Of a stretch of DNA of 64,000 bases, positions 1 through 11,217 are shown piece by piece. The notes beneath the pieces are model-generated. The model was not told the DNA's origin and did no database searches. It saw nothing but the letters and a program-made list of their open reading frames with translations. The position numbers and the translations under genes were made by a program. Origin of the DNA: Saprospirales bacterium (GTDB lineage: Bacteria; Bacteroidota; Bacteroidia; Chitinophagales; Saprospiraceae); the NCBI GenBank assembly GCA_016703765.1, contig JADJBL010000030.1, forward strand, positions 1 to 64,000, read 5' to 3'. The stretch's first letter is position 1, and each line of letters starts with the position of its first letter.

Positions 1-1969
1 AGCTTGTCCCTTGGAAGGACTCGCATACAGGCTCAACAAAGGAATATCCACTTTCAGGCTTGCACCAAACCTCCAGTACCAGTCTTCAATCTCATTCTCT
101 TCCATTGTTTTTATCTCTCTCAGCCTTGGACCGATTTGTGCGCCCATGCCCAACGACAAAGGTGTTCCTGCAATTCCTATTTCTGCAAAAAGACCCGGTG
201 CGACGATGTGAGAAAGCCTGATCTCAGGCAGGGTTTCCAACTCCTCTCCTCCGAACCTGAACGAGGCCAATGCCAAGGTCAAGGATCGGCACAAAAAAAT
301 CCTATGCTCCAGGGGTTTCTGCGTTTACCCAAGTCACCAATCCCGGCATAAATGCCGACCGGCGCTGTAATCGAAAATTATTAATTCCGGTACTGTCCAC
401 TCCTTTATGAACTCACTCCCGACAAAAGCGCCCAGGTATCCATTCAGCGACACATACCCTCTAGAGTATCTTTTGATGGAATAGCTTCCCGGTGGAAGGG
501 CTATAGATGCGATGGCGTCTTTCGCCTGCTCGGGGCTTTCAGCTTCTATCAAAGCAGCCATGAACATGCCGTATTTTAAGAAGCGTTGAAGGGTAACGTC
601 TTTTATGGCATTTGTATCAATAAAATCTTTCAGGAACAACACCGTCTGTGCCACCGCGCCGGCGTATTGTTTATTGGAGATGTGAACGGCAATTTCACCC
701 GCCCGCCGGATTTTCAGGATGGAACTGTCCTTGTCAATAGTCATATTTTCCAAGCCCGGGATTCCCTTCATATTGTAGTGAATTCCAGTACATCAAGGAA
801 TGATGAGAAAACGTCGTACGACAAGTCGAACATCAGCTTGTTCCTATCCTTTGCGGATGCTACCTTGAAACCCTCTGTCTCCTGGACGTTTTTGATATTA
901 CTGATTCCGCTTTCAATGTGGTCGAGGTGGATTGCAAAATCAAGGATTATTTCTTTTAGTTTCAGGTATTTGGTGGGAGATTGGTCCCAATTTTCTCCAA
1001 TTCCGTACAACAAGGTGTCAAAAGACAAGGTGTCGGATTTTATAAAAAAATTGATCTTGCCAACTCTTTTCGTTTCAAGCAGGCATTTCTGATACAACAA
1101 TCCCAGAAATATTTTCAAAGTGATCTCGTCGTTTAATTCTTTCAACTCATCCCTGCTAACCCAATAGTTTTCACTATCGCCTGATTTGCTGGCACTTCGC
1201 TGAACAAGGCGACGCGAGTGGCCTGGACCCAATTTTGAGACTTTGGTTCTTTCTTTGACAATAGATTAAGCCCGGGGCTCTCCGCCACCAGCCCCAATAC
1301 TTCGCCTGGATGCCTGCTCTCCGCTATCCATCCTGTGAGGTCAAGGCCCAATTTCAACAGAGGGGTATTTTGCATAATAGTGGAGTCTTTATCCTCCAAC
1401 AGGTTGACCGTATTTTCGGGAAGCGATCTCAAATCCTTCTCGAAAGCAGTCCGAAAACTGTTCATATACAAATCGAACTGATAAATGTTATCCCCGATAA
1501 GGGCTACATTAGCAGACGTATTGGGCAGCAGATTTCTCAAACCTTCCAGTTCCTCTGCGTCTGAAAAATCCTCCTTGAACTTCCTGAAAAAAGCCGTATA
1601 CAGCTCTGTCTTGGTGCGTTCGACGAGGATATCGGTGAGGCCGAAGGCGAGATTGGAAATGTTGCCGGATAGAAAGGGAGAGGACCGTGGACTAGATTTA
1701 TCATTAGTGATGCTTTGGGCATCTCTATTTATTAAAAAAATTTGCTTAAGGAAAAGATTGCTGTCGAGGCATTTATTTACAATTTCATCATCGACATTGC
1801 CAAAATAATATCCAATGAAACGGCGGGAGGGATTGGTTAATTCAAACTTTTTTTCGTCGTTATCTTGATAGCTTTTTTTCAAAAACAAAGCATCTTCAAA
1901 AATACTCTGCGAATTCAATCTTCCGATCAGCAGAAATACGCTTGCCATAAAGATTATCAGGGCTTTCAT
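1..1969 (-). pseudogene. secreted Bacteroidota protein of unknown function, frameshifted and cut by left edge
   Basis: Coding starts at 1969 with a clear signal peptide (MKALIIFMASVFLLIG..., cleavage probably after residue ~20). The coding trace changes frame near 1180, 770, 350, 290 and 230 and still codes at base 1, so the gene runs off the window. The last stretch (WSIGFF, PILDLG, HIVAPGLFAEIGIAGTPLSLGMG) is glycine-rich and alternating, like a beta-barrel or other outer-membrane-associated end. The change at 770 is also an ATGA stop/start overlap, so the downstream part could be a separate translationally coupled gene. The start overlaps the stop of the upstream subtilase, which suggests co-transcription. 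No family is recognised with certainty. Whether the breaks are sequencing errors or real decay cannot be decided here. Confidence 0.5.
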
Positions 1970-3076
1970 ACAATTAATTGGTTTTTAAATTTTTCAAGTA
2001 ATTTGGTGCCGTCCAACATGGAAAATGAATAAGAAAAATCGCTTTCGCCTGAATTGAACCGGTGGACAGAAGAAGCGCTTTTGATAAATTCTACTGCCTT
2101 TTCATAGGAAAACCTCCATTCTCCTTTTCGGCAAACAAGGTCAGAATACCCGACACGATAGCGCATGCCTGGCTTGTCCCTGATTGCCTCTCTGTCGTTC
2201 CGTCCTTGAAGTAGGAGGGAATATCAAAACCATGCGTCACCACTTTGAGATGCGGGGTAATGTAAGGATATTGGTCTTTATCTTTCCTTGGCATCATCCC
2301 AACACCGATGGTGTTTTCAAGTGAAACAGGATAGCGTTTGCTTCGATCCGGAAACCTGCCCGCCTGGCCTATCGCACAAACAACAACCTTTACCTTTTCA
2401 TTGCGGCATTGACGACCTGTTGCATCCTTTCTATCAATCCCTCATCATCGATAAATGAGGCCCAACTGATGGAAATAATCCTGATGTCGTTGTTCCGAAC
2501 GCACCATTCCATTGCCTCCAGATACCTTTCGTAATCGTCCTTGGGAAGTACCTTACCTTCCGAGATCTTGCAAATGAAAAGCCTACAATCCGGCGCTACA
2601 CCGATGGGAAAACCATTTCTATTTCTAGCCCCTATCAAGCCCGCGCAATGCGTCCCATGCCCATCATTATCCTGAAGGCTCCGGGTGCATATCCATAAAA
2701 ATATCAGGTGAAACGGCAGGTCCTTATTGTCAAGATCGATACCGTTATCGATTACAGCCACACCCACCGACTTTCCTGTGTATGTTTTCCAGATTTCCGG
2801 TATCCGCAGATCCCTCATCCACTCCGGAAAACTCGTATCGGGAAATACTGTTTGCCCTTCCCGAATGATCTCCGCACCATACGCCTCCATGGCGCCACTC
2901 CAATAATAAAAACCATTTGCATCCCTGTACCACAAGTTTTTTCCTAACCACATGTCTCCAGCCACTTCATCAATCACTTCCAGTATGAACCCTGGCTGCA
3001 GCATCCCCATGGAAGCCCCTGATGCAAAAGATGGCTCGGTTCTGATGTCAAGCGGTGAGATGATTTTGAATTTCAT
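1966..3076 (-). pseudogene. subtilisin-like (S8) serine protease with N-terminal SH3-like domain, frameshifted
   Basis: Residues ~1-60 look like a bacterial SH3 domain (IRTEPS, GMLQPGFILEVIDE, LWYRD). An S8 peptidase follows: catalytic Asp in VAVIDNGID (~residue 109), His in DNDGHGTHCAGLIG, and Ser in SGTSQACAIVSG near base 2180. There is no signal peptide, so the protease is probably cytosolic. The frame changes near 2395, where the coding resumes as EKVKVVVCAIGQAG, and again near 2125; the resumed frame ends at 1966. The Asp/His half and the Ser half are therefore in different frames as sequenced. If the breaks are real, the enzyme is dead. Its stop overlaps the start of the next gene, so the two form a pair. 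Family assignment is firm; substrate unknown. Confidence 0.75.
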
Positions 3077-3263
3077 TGGAAAGCGTTTTCAAACAGTGGT
3101 TTATCCCCAGTTTCGCCTGACTCACAAACAAATGAACTACTTAAAAGGGAAGGAATTGTTGCGCTCAAGTCTCAATTGATGTTCTCCTGTTGCATAAAAG
3201 CCATTATAGTTAAATCGAATAATCACAAACAGATCGTGGAACTGAAAAGGCATGAGGGGTGAT

Positions 3264-3293
3264 AAATCCCGCTCAAGATTTTGAGCGGGATTT
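3264..3293. terminator. perfect 13-bp hairpin, probable terminator
   Basis: AAATCCCGCTCAA (3264-3276) pairs perfectly with 3281-3293 across a GATT loop. It lies about 30 bases beyond the end of the collagen-like gene and upstream of the subtilase gene, both on the minus strand. The flanking T-tract is weak. The rest of 3077-3323 shows no convincing gene. Confidence 0.6.
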
Positions 3294-3323
3294 CAGTTTA
3301 AACCTGGTGTTGGTAATAGCGGG

Positions 3324-4434
3324 TTATTGAATTTTTTGAATAGTTATTTGAGCATAATTTTCCAAAACATTTGGTATGCCGCAAGCAACTCCCAGAGCAT
3401 TGGTGCCACCACTATTTGCCTTCTAAAAAGTGATCCAAACGTATTGAACATTTGTATTGTTAACTTCAAGTTTACCTAAAATGATTGAACGAGTCTCAAT
3501 CCATAAAGCAAGTGCCAAATTCGGTAAAGGGATTGGAGAGGTATATTCAGAAGTCCCGGTTAATTTAATCGTACCGGTCATTGAAGGGACTTCGCGGAGA
3601 CATATTTATGACGGATCGCCTTGTATGCAGGCGCAGATGCCGAAATCAGGTAGGTTCCGGGTTGAAGGAATTGGATATTCGCACCATTTAAAACAACAAA
3701 ACTGCTTGATGGATTCGGCTGGGTATTCAAATTTCGCTGGACCCATGTGCCATCTGCAATAGGAGGAGACACAGGTACTGTGTTAGTCGGGTATTTTTCT
3801 TCAAAAATTGCAATATCAGGGGTATAAACAGGCCCCTGCGGCCCTTGCGGCCCAGTTAAACCCTGTGGCCCCTGTGGACCTGCAGGGCCTTGGGGCCCGA
3901 CGGGACCCTGTGGACCAGTTGCTCCAGCAGGCCCTTGAGGACCGACCAAGCCCTGCGGACCCTGTGGCCCGGTCATACCTATAGGGCCTTGAATACCTTG
4001 GGGACCTATTGGACCTACAGGCCCCGGAATTCCCTGAAGGCCTTGCGGGCCTTCATTTCCTGATGCCGCAAACAACGCATACGGCACACTCATCATCGGC
4101 TGCGTCACCTCTGCACTTCCATCTATACTCACTCCTAAAAACTTCGCCCCGCTGGCCCAATCAATGTTAGAAAAGGATCCTTGCGGATTGTTTCCCTGAC
4201 CGATGATCAGGTGGAAAAGGCCGAAAGCGCTGGTACTGGTATTGTGGGTTTCGGAATACAAGATTGAGCCAAATGGAGCATCTTTATTTTTAAAGTAACA
4301 ATCACCGACACATTTGGCTTCGGCTTTTGATCAATATCACGGGCCACAGCCTGGTAGTTGATCCCCTGGGGCGCTTGCCCGAAAAGGGTCGCAGTAATAA
4401 TCAAAATAGCGATAAGGGTAAAAAATTGTTTCAT
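3324..4434 (-). pseudogene. collagen-like (Gly-X-Y) secreted protein with TNF/C1q-like C-terminal domain, frameshifted
   Basis: The start at 4434 gives a signal peptide (MKQFFTLIAILIITATLFGQ) followed by APQGINYQAVARD, a common opening of Bacteroidota secreted collagen-like proteins. About 30 Gly-X-Y triplets ([17 protein letters not shown]) follow, then a C-terminal domain that resembles the TNF/C1q-like fold ([12 protein letters not shown]... and NLALALWIE). Frame breaks occur near 4285, where one A appears to be missing from an A run, and near 3590. An in-frame TAG at 3423 then interrupts the domain about 33 codons before the natural-looking end (ALGVACGIPN...ITIQKIQ, stop at 3324). The start overlaps the end of the upstream sorting-domain gene by four bases. 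Likely a surface or extracellular trimeric protein. Confidence 0.65.
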
Positions 4435-4897
4435 TGTTTAAAGAGTTTGAAGGTTTTGGATTCAGGTTTATTCTTTGAATAAAGGCGAACGAGGTACATT
4501 CCCGCGGGAAGCCCCTGGCAATCGATCTGGTTGTACTGGAATGGAGCCTCCCGCACCACACTACCATCCATGCTAAAAAACTGGATGTCGGTAAAATCAG
4601 GGTAGTTGGTCTCTACCAGCAGTACGTCACCAACCGGGTTGGGAAAACACTTGAAGGCATACAAGTCGTCAAAAACTTCTCTTGTGTTGTCGATCAAATA
4701 ATAATAAGGTTGAATAAAGCCCTGCGTATAGGCCTGTCCCGTAGGGTTGATGGTCAGCGTAGCCACCTCGCCAACGGAATATTCAACTGTACCGCCTGGC
4801 AGCGCGATTGTCTGCCCCGCCGCATTTAGCACCTCCTGCGCCTGAAAGTGGGCCGTGAGGCATAATAGCAAATCATGAGAAAACTAGTCTTGTGCAT
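4431..4897 (-). CDS. secreted protein with type IX (type A) C-terminal sorting domain, probable frameshift in signal peptide
   Basis: The C-terminal ~75 residues match a type IX secretion sorting domain: FKCFPNPVGDVLLVETN, IQFFSMDGSVVRE, GLPAGMYLVRLYS and a terminal KTFKLFKQ. The mature part is only ~60 residues (AAGQTIALPGGTVEYSVGEVATLTINPTGQAYTQGFIQPYYY), a short module often seen just before such domains. The continuous frame opens at a TTG (4871). An ATG at 4897 (MHKTSFLM) one frame away would complete a normal signal peptide with a one-base change near 4875. The gene overlaps the collagen-like gene downstream by four bases, so the two are probably expressed together and may act as a surface pair. 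Confidence 0.65.
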
Positions 4898-4926
4898 AGG
4901 TTAAAGTGTTTTGTTGAAAAATTTCA

Positions 4927-5146
4927 TCATAAAATCCCCCACCGCACGCACCTTACCACCAATTGCAAGGAATTGTTACACCCAGTCTTGCGCAGCAGGT
5001 TCCCTACGATGCGTATCCACCGTGTTCTTGGTGATGCCCAACCGGTCGGCAGCCTGCTTGCTCGACAGGCCTTCAGAGAGGCTTCGAACCAACTCCATCT
5101 CTCTCAGGGAAAAATAGGGCGGAATGGAAGTATTTTTGTTATTCAT
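4927..5146 (-). CDS. stand-alone LuxR-type helix-turn-helix protein, one-base frameshift
   Basis: ATG at 5146 opens a ~70-residue product that is little more than a LuxR/GerE DNA-binding domain: SLREMELVRSLSEGLSSKQAA, then LGITKNTVDTHRR. As sequenced it ends in EPAAQDWV. One fewer G in the run at ~4995 restores NLLRKTGCNNSLQLVVRC and an end at 4927. The domain is closely similar to the C-terminus of the neighbouring regulator at 5383 (LSEGLSSKQ, NTVDTHRRNLL versus HTVDTHRRNLL), so it looks like a partial duplication. No sensor domain is attached. The spacer 5147-5382 contains no gene that I can support. Confidence 0.55.
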
Positions 5147-5382
5147 TGAGTGTTTATTCAGGCTTTTATAATTTCACAGTTTTGTGGAAACGGGTATTAT
5201 TCACAATTGAACAGCCGTATCATAGGGCTAAGCAATGACTGGCCTCCTTTATGCAGCTGCATAAATGGCATTTTCTCAATTGATTTAGCAAATTTGTAAA
5301 CAGTAAAAAACCTCGCCAGGATAATACAAAGATTAAACCCTCCCTGCTGCGATCCAATACTCAATTTTGAGTATTTTGCGTC

Positions 5383-6166
5383 TCAAAGCACCCCCTTTTT
5401 CACACAGATAACGGCCAATTCCAGCAAATTCTTTGCGCCCGACCGCTTCAACAGGTTGCGCCGGTGCGTATCGACCGTATGGGTCGAAATGTGGAGGATT
5501 CCGCCTACCTGCTTGCTCGAAAGCCCTTCCGACAACAACCGAAGGATCTCCAATTCCCGGGCGGATATCTGCATCCCTGGCTCTGGCTGCAGGATATTCG
5601 AAGGGTCAGTGCTCAGCGCATAATAGGAAGGTTCGCCGCTTATACCAATAAACGATATCTTGTTGTTGGGCAAGGGGTTCAAAAAGGTGATATCGGTATG
5701 CACGGACAGAGAATGGTAGACCCGCCCGTTTTCTGCTACCTCAAGGGCAATGCTCTGGTGCAAAATATTCTTCCATTCTCCTTTCGGGCCGCAGATCCTG
5801 AATGTGTAACTCGATTTATAATACGGTATCTTCTCCACCGGGATCCGGTTGTAAAAAAACTCGATGGCTGCGCTTTCCTTTGCCTGAATACCGGGCGCAT
5901 CTTCCGGATGCATCTTCTCAAAAATGTATTCAAAACTGAAGTCTTCGGGTTTACAGCCCAGTATTTTCTTCCACGGCCGGGTGAATATATTCGACCTGGC
6001 GGTTGAAGAAATTGAGTATGAAATAGTAGTGTTTCCCCGGACTGAAAATCGAGGAAACGATGTCGGCCACATTGTTGATCTGGATATTCTTGTCGCTCAG
6101 GACAGCGTTGTCCAATCTCCAAACAGTGAGCACAGATTTTAGGTTTTCGGCGCCTTTCTTATCCAT
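5383..6166 (-). CDS. PAS-like sensor / LuxR-type transcriptional regulator, frameshifted
   Basis: The C-terminal ~65 residues are a GerE/LuxR helix-turn-helix (QISARELEILRLLSEGLSSK, ISTHTVDTHRRNLLKRSGAK). The N-terminal two thirds fit the PAS-type region of Bacteroidota LuxR regulators: YYFILNFFNRQVEYIHPAV, then EYIFEKMHPEDAP, a PAS/PAC signature, and SYTFRICGPKGEWKNILHQS. The frame starting at ATG 6166 (MDKKGAENLKSVLTVWRLDN) joins the main frame near 5960, so one indel separates start and domain. There is no receiver domain with a phospho-acceptor Asp, so this is not a classical two-component response regulator. It may respond to a bound ligand. The target is unknown; it could regulate the adjacent sorting-domain and collagen-like genes. 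Confidence 0.7.
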
Positions 6167-6279
6167 CAGCAGGTTTTTCTAAGACATAGCAGCGAATCTT
6201 CAGCCTTTTCATACTCATCTATGCCTTTATCAAAAGAAAGGTAACAAATCCCTCATCTTTTTTAAAAAAATTCCCCACC

Positions 6280-9200
6280 CTAGTCCTCCAGCACCCAGGC
6301 GCCCCATCTGTATACATCGGGATATTTCTTTCTCATTTTCTTCTGGGCCTTTTCAAAGGCTTTGTAAATAGATTTGCCCCCGAGCCAATGTCTGTAGAAT
6401 TGCTCCATAAATTCAGGCGTCTCATTGTCGGGCGCTGGCCATAGACTGACGAGCAAATAATCCGCCCTGCCATCTTGAAGGCTCTTCGAAGACCATATAC
6501 CCCTTCTGTGCCCATGAGGTCTCCCAAGCCGGTCTCGCAGGCGGACAGCGCCACCAGATGGGTCTGGCTCAAATCGAATCCGCTGATTTCATATGCGGTG
6601 AGAATGCCGTCTGCCGCGGCGTGTACGCTCCCCTCCCCGCGCCACACCGCATTGGCGCCGGCCAGGCCAGGCCAGAGCGAAACAGGGGTTTTCGTGCCAT
6701 AGAAACGTGTTTGCCAATTGCGCTGCATCGCTTCTGATGGCGGAAAGTAAAACCCGTGCGTGGCCACATGCAAAATGCCGGGGCTTTGCCCCAATCGCGC
6801 CAAGGGCATTGATCGCTTCTTCTGAAGCGCGTTCTTTAGTGTAAACCGGTTTGCGATCCCTCTGGTTGAAAACAATCGGTGCAGCAGCTGCGCCTCCGTC
6901 TCCGTTCCCGGCAGGTAGGAGAAGCCTTCCTCGTAATAGCCGCGCGGCCTGTCTGCCATTGCCCATAGTTGGGCGCCCGAATCACCGGACCAAATGGTGT
7001 CCGCAGGGTGATGTGGTTCCGTTTGTGCATCAAAGGTGGCCCCGCCAAATATAGCGGCAGTGCTGCAAACAACCAGGTCCCTTTTCATGCCTATGGTACG
7101 GGTGCTGCTCAAACGGCGCAAATGGTAACTCCCGGCTAATACCGCGGCAGGCTTGCGCACGCCGCCACCAACCGGCAAAGCGTCGAAGGCTATGCGGTGC
7201 AAGAGCCCGTCCGGGGCGTAATAAACGGTCTTTATGTTTCTGAGCAATGGGGCAATGGGCTTCCAGATCAGGTTGTACAGTTCCTCGCCATACACGGGAC
7301 GGCTGTCGTGTACCCGCCCGCCCCGTTCGTATAAGGCTGATATGGCTGTAGGGTTTTGTCCAACCAGTTCGAGCAGGGCCACCAACTTTTTCTTCGCAAA
7401 GGGTAATGAAATGGGGCCCCATATCGCCAGGCCTTAATACCATAGCTGCATAGCGATTCTCTTGCTGCGCCTCCAGCCCCGCCGGCCTGTACTGCACGAA
7501 CTCTATGGCCGCTTCGCCCGGCTTCAGGGCAGCGCGCACGTCTTGCCAGCTACCGGTGTACAGTTGCTTCTCAAATGCGTCGCCCATGAGCGCCGACAAG
7601 TCCCGCTCTACCATAAAGCGCCTGTTGGAGAGAGTCTGTGCTTTCGCGAAAGGCAAGCGGTTTGCTCCACTCAGCTGCCAATGCCGCCTGCAAGCTTGCC
7701 CATTGCTCAAAGCGCTCCCCTGGATTCGGGTTCGCCCGACCGGGTTATCTGACTCCGCATCGCCGCCTGGGTATTCAGGGCCAGGTTTTTGAAGAAAAGG
7801 GCATTGTCGTAGGCTATTTCACTGAGACCGTAACGCTCGGCGGCATAACAGCTGATCTCGTAATGCGGGTAAAAGGCGCCTACCAAAGCTTCCAATTCGC
7901 GCCCGGAAGCGCGGGGAAGCGACAGGCGAATGACCGATTGCCTCATCGTTTGGGCTTCCCGAAGCCAGGCCGATACTCTTTCAGGGCCAGCGCCCCGCAA
8001 TATCTCTATCATGACCCGGTACTCCTTGTTGGTTGCCAACTCCTTCCCGAACGGACCAAAAACCTGCAGTATTATTTCCTCCGCAACTCCCAGGAGCGAA
8101 TCGGCCCTGGGAAAATCGCCCTCGAGCGCATGGCAAAATGCCATTTGTTGCAGAATGGGGTAGGTCCCGATATGTATTTGGCCATCTATTTCGACTTGTA
8201 TCGAAAGGGCCTCTTTGAGCAAGCGAAGCGCTTCTTCCGGCTCGCCTTTTTTCAACAAAAGAGCGGCCAGCCAGGAAGTCGACTCGGAGTAATGCGGGTG
8301 TTTCCTGGTGAGGATTTGCTCGCGCAATGACGCGACTCGCGGTAACAGGCCTCGGCTTTGTCCCACTCGCCCTTCTGCTCCATAATCTTTCCAAGGCTGG
8401 CGAGCAGCATGGGATATTCGGAATGAAGCCTGCCCATCCTTTTTCACTGCCGTCCAATGCCAAATTAAGATGGTATTCCGCCTGGTCGTACTTACCCAAG
8501 TCGAAATAGACCCCCGTCAGGTGGTAATGAAAGATACCGCAGACCCTGGCATCGGCGCCCAGCTTTTCCTCCAGAATTCCCAAGGCCTCCAGGTATTGGT
8601 CGCGGACAGAGAACAAATCGTTATCGTTTTCCAAAGTGCGGACGGCAAGGTTGGGAATAACAGTAGCCGTATGCCCTTTACCCAATAAAGCTTCCCAAGT
8701 CTCAAAGCACTGGCGCATATAGCTCCTGGCCTCTTCATAACGACCCGAAGATTCCTCCGCAGCGCCTGCATAATAAAGCAGCCAGGGATACTCCTGGCCA
8801 TACCTTTTCCCCATACGCTCCAGGGTCTGAAGGGCAAGCTGATAACAATCCAGGGCTTCCTTGTACCTGCGCCGCTGATGATGCATACGCCCCTGAGCGA
8901 TCAAAAGCAGGGTTTTACCGTATTCAGACAGGGTTGTTTGAGCACCTTTTTCACTCAAGGCCTGCGCAATCAGGCTTTCCGCTTCCTCCCATTTCTGGGT
9001 GCGGATCAAGCTCTCCACAAGGGCGCCGAAAATCATCGCGCAGGTGTCATCCTCCATCCCGCGAAGGCCATAGTAAAGGTCGTATGCCTCCCGGTTAAGG
9101 ATTTCAGACTTCTCATGAAATCCCGACAAAGGTGCAAATTTCCAAGCCGGAAAAGGGCTTTTGCCAGGTTGACGCTGTCGCCGGGCGATTGCCGCCTGAA

Positions 9201-9369
9201 GACCGCAACCGCTTCTTCCGCGAAAGGGATCGCTTTGCGATAGTATCCTTGCAAATACAACGAATCGGCCACAGGGGCCGAAAAGGAATAGATCAATGGT
9301 CACGGGAGACTGAGCCACCGCAACTGCATTCAGGCAGAGCGCCAGGAGGCAGGTAAGAAAGGGTTTCAT
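6280..9369 (-). pseudogene. TPR-CHAT domain protease-like protein, exported, many frameshifts
   Basis: ATG 9369 gives a signal peptide (MKPFLTCLLALCLNAVAVAQ). About 600 residues of TPR-like helical repeats follow (YEEARSYMRQCFETWEALLG, YDQAEYHLNLALDG, EALRLLKEALSI). The C-terminal ~350 residues are a CHAT domain, a caspase-fold protease relative, with catalytic His in GILHVATHGF and Cys in LVALSACETGLGD. The coding trace changes frame near 9290, 9130, 8410, 7700, 7330, 7100, 6960, 6830 and 6400, ending at 6280 with PDVYRWGAWVLED. The restored length would be ~1030 residues. It is the last gene of a four-gene unit, nine bases after the caspase-like gene. In related systems CHAT proteases are activated through their TPR partner domains; the target here is unknown. 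Confidence 0.75.
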
Positions 9370-9378
9370 TGGCAAAGC

Positions 9379-11207
9379 TTATTCAGTTACCTCAAAAATA
9401 AGGGTTTTTACCAATGCTTCATCTCCATGGTATGGAATGGGGCCACCGCGCTGGCCGTTAACTGCAAGGGGCTGCCCCAAAATAATTCTTCGATGAAACC
9501 CTCCGGCCTCCATCCGCGCTGGCGCGCCAGAAGGGCTTCCCGCAGGTCGATAGGGCCGGGGTGACGATAAGTTTGAGCACCTCTTTGCCCGGGGTATCAA
9601 AGCTCAGCCGGTGCGCCCTGGATTGTCCGCGCTCAAGGGCCAGGTCTGCCGGATTCCAACCTTCCTGAGGGAAGCAATATGGTCACCTTATCGCGGGCAT
9701 CGATATCGAGAAGCGTGTAATAGACCCTTTTGGGGCCCTCGTTGCTAATGTTTAGAACCGACAAGTCTTTGTTTACCCTGATCTCAGGGCTTCCATTTGG
9801 CGCTTCCAGGGTAAACCCACACGATATACATCGGTCTCCAACTCCAGGCCGCGAAGGAATTGCGCTTGCAGGTGATTCCCCATGGCGTTTTGCAAGTCTG
9901 CCAGGAGCGTTTTCATTTTTTGGGAAGAAAATGGCTCGCTGAACAAAACGGTACTGTCGGGCAACCACAGCTCCAGCCGCCGCTTCCTCCCCTTCTCCGA
10001 TCAACAGATCGGGGTCTGTCTCCGTCAATCGGACGGAGGGGAAGTTACCGATCATTTCGCGGAGGCCCTCCTTTAATTCCTCATCCTTAGTTTTCAATGA
10101 TATACCGAAATCAAAGCCGGAAATGCACCGCTTGCGGACAAATACCCAGGCCTGCTCAAAAAGCTTCCTTCGGCAGGGCTTGTTCAAGCGCCAGCTCGCA
10201 CTCCAAAGCCCGGCTTTCCGATCGATGATGAAACCTTTTGCCAAGGATTCAACTCCGACCGTGTCGCGGGTGTCGACCGGGTAAAGGACTACTTCCGTTC
10301 CGGGATGCAGACCGTTGAGCAAGCCGCCGCGAACCATGGCCCGGGTTTCATCCAACACCACCAGAGGAGAGGAAATAAGGAGGTGGCGCCTCCACCTTCC
10401 TCCGAAAAGCAATATATCCAGCTCTCCCTGGACTTCCTGGGGTCTGGCGGAAGGCCCGTCCTGCCATGGTACGCACCACCTTTTCGAAAAGGCTGCGATA
10501 AGTAGTTTGAGGCGTCGCCTGCTGCATCGCAAGGCAAAATGCATAAGTCAAAGGGCCGTAGGGCTTCCGGTCCTCGCCCATGATCTGAAGCTGCGCTCGT
10601 GGGGAAGGCACGCAAAAAGGCAGCCAAAGGGGCCTTATCCGGAGAATTTTGGCGTATTGACGATGTTGGCGCGATGAAGAAATCTTGCCTCTTGACCCCC
10701 GCCTGCGTGACAGGCGTCGATCAGTACAAGCACCTGCCCCGAAGGACCTGCTTTCTCACACAACTTTTCCAATAGCGCCCACATTTGGTCATCCCTCAAT
10801 AGCGAGGCATTGTCGTTTAGCCGGGAATCAAAGAGCACAAGGGCCTCATCCATGCCATCGGGTTCGTCCTCGTCGTTGTCGGGTATTTGCAAGCCGTGCC
10901 CCGTAAAATGTACAAAGGCGATATCACCGGCATTCAATTGCCCAAGATGGCCCAAAAAGGCCTCCCGAACGGCCGTTACGGTCGCCTCCCCGTTTTTCAA
11001 TTCGAGTATGTCTTCTTCTGTAAATCCCTGCGACAGGAGGGTTTGCCGCATGAGGGATATCCCGTTGCAAACCTGTAAGGGACCCATGCCGGATGCCTCG
11101 GGGTAATTGTCAATCCCGATTAGCAGAGCAAGTTTGCGGGGCTGGGATTGAGATGTTGTTTGGAGAAACACAACCAAGGCAATCCCAAGGAATATTCGTT
11201 CAAGCAT
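9379..11207 (-). pseudogene. caspase-like (peptidase C14) protein with DUF4384-like C-terminal region, frameshifted
   Basis: An N-terminal hydrophobic segment (LERIFLGIALVVFLQTTSQS) precedes a caspase/metacaspase domain: KLALLIGIDNYPEASG, catalytic His104 in FVHFTGHGL and Cys166 in VLIDACHAGGG, both in one intact frame (10635-11207). Downstream the coding trace switches frame near 10640, 10540, 9970, 9800 and 9640. The later part (VLNISNEGPKRVYYTLLDID, VTILLP) resembles the DUF4384 domain often attached to bacterial caspase-like proteins. The restored length would be ~610 residues. It sits 10 bases after the anti-sigma-like gene and nine before the CHAT gene, so all four are probably one transcript. 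A protease pair under a dedicated sigma factor suggests stress-triggered proteolysis or programmed death; this is inference. Confidence 0.75.
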
Positions 11208-11217
11208 AATTAATAAC

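Noticed and set aside
4..351. Open reading frames on the plus strand at the left edge
   Set aside because: They are antisense to a coding trace on the minus strand that reads as a normal protein end in shifting frames, and their translations look random.
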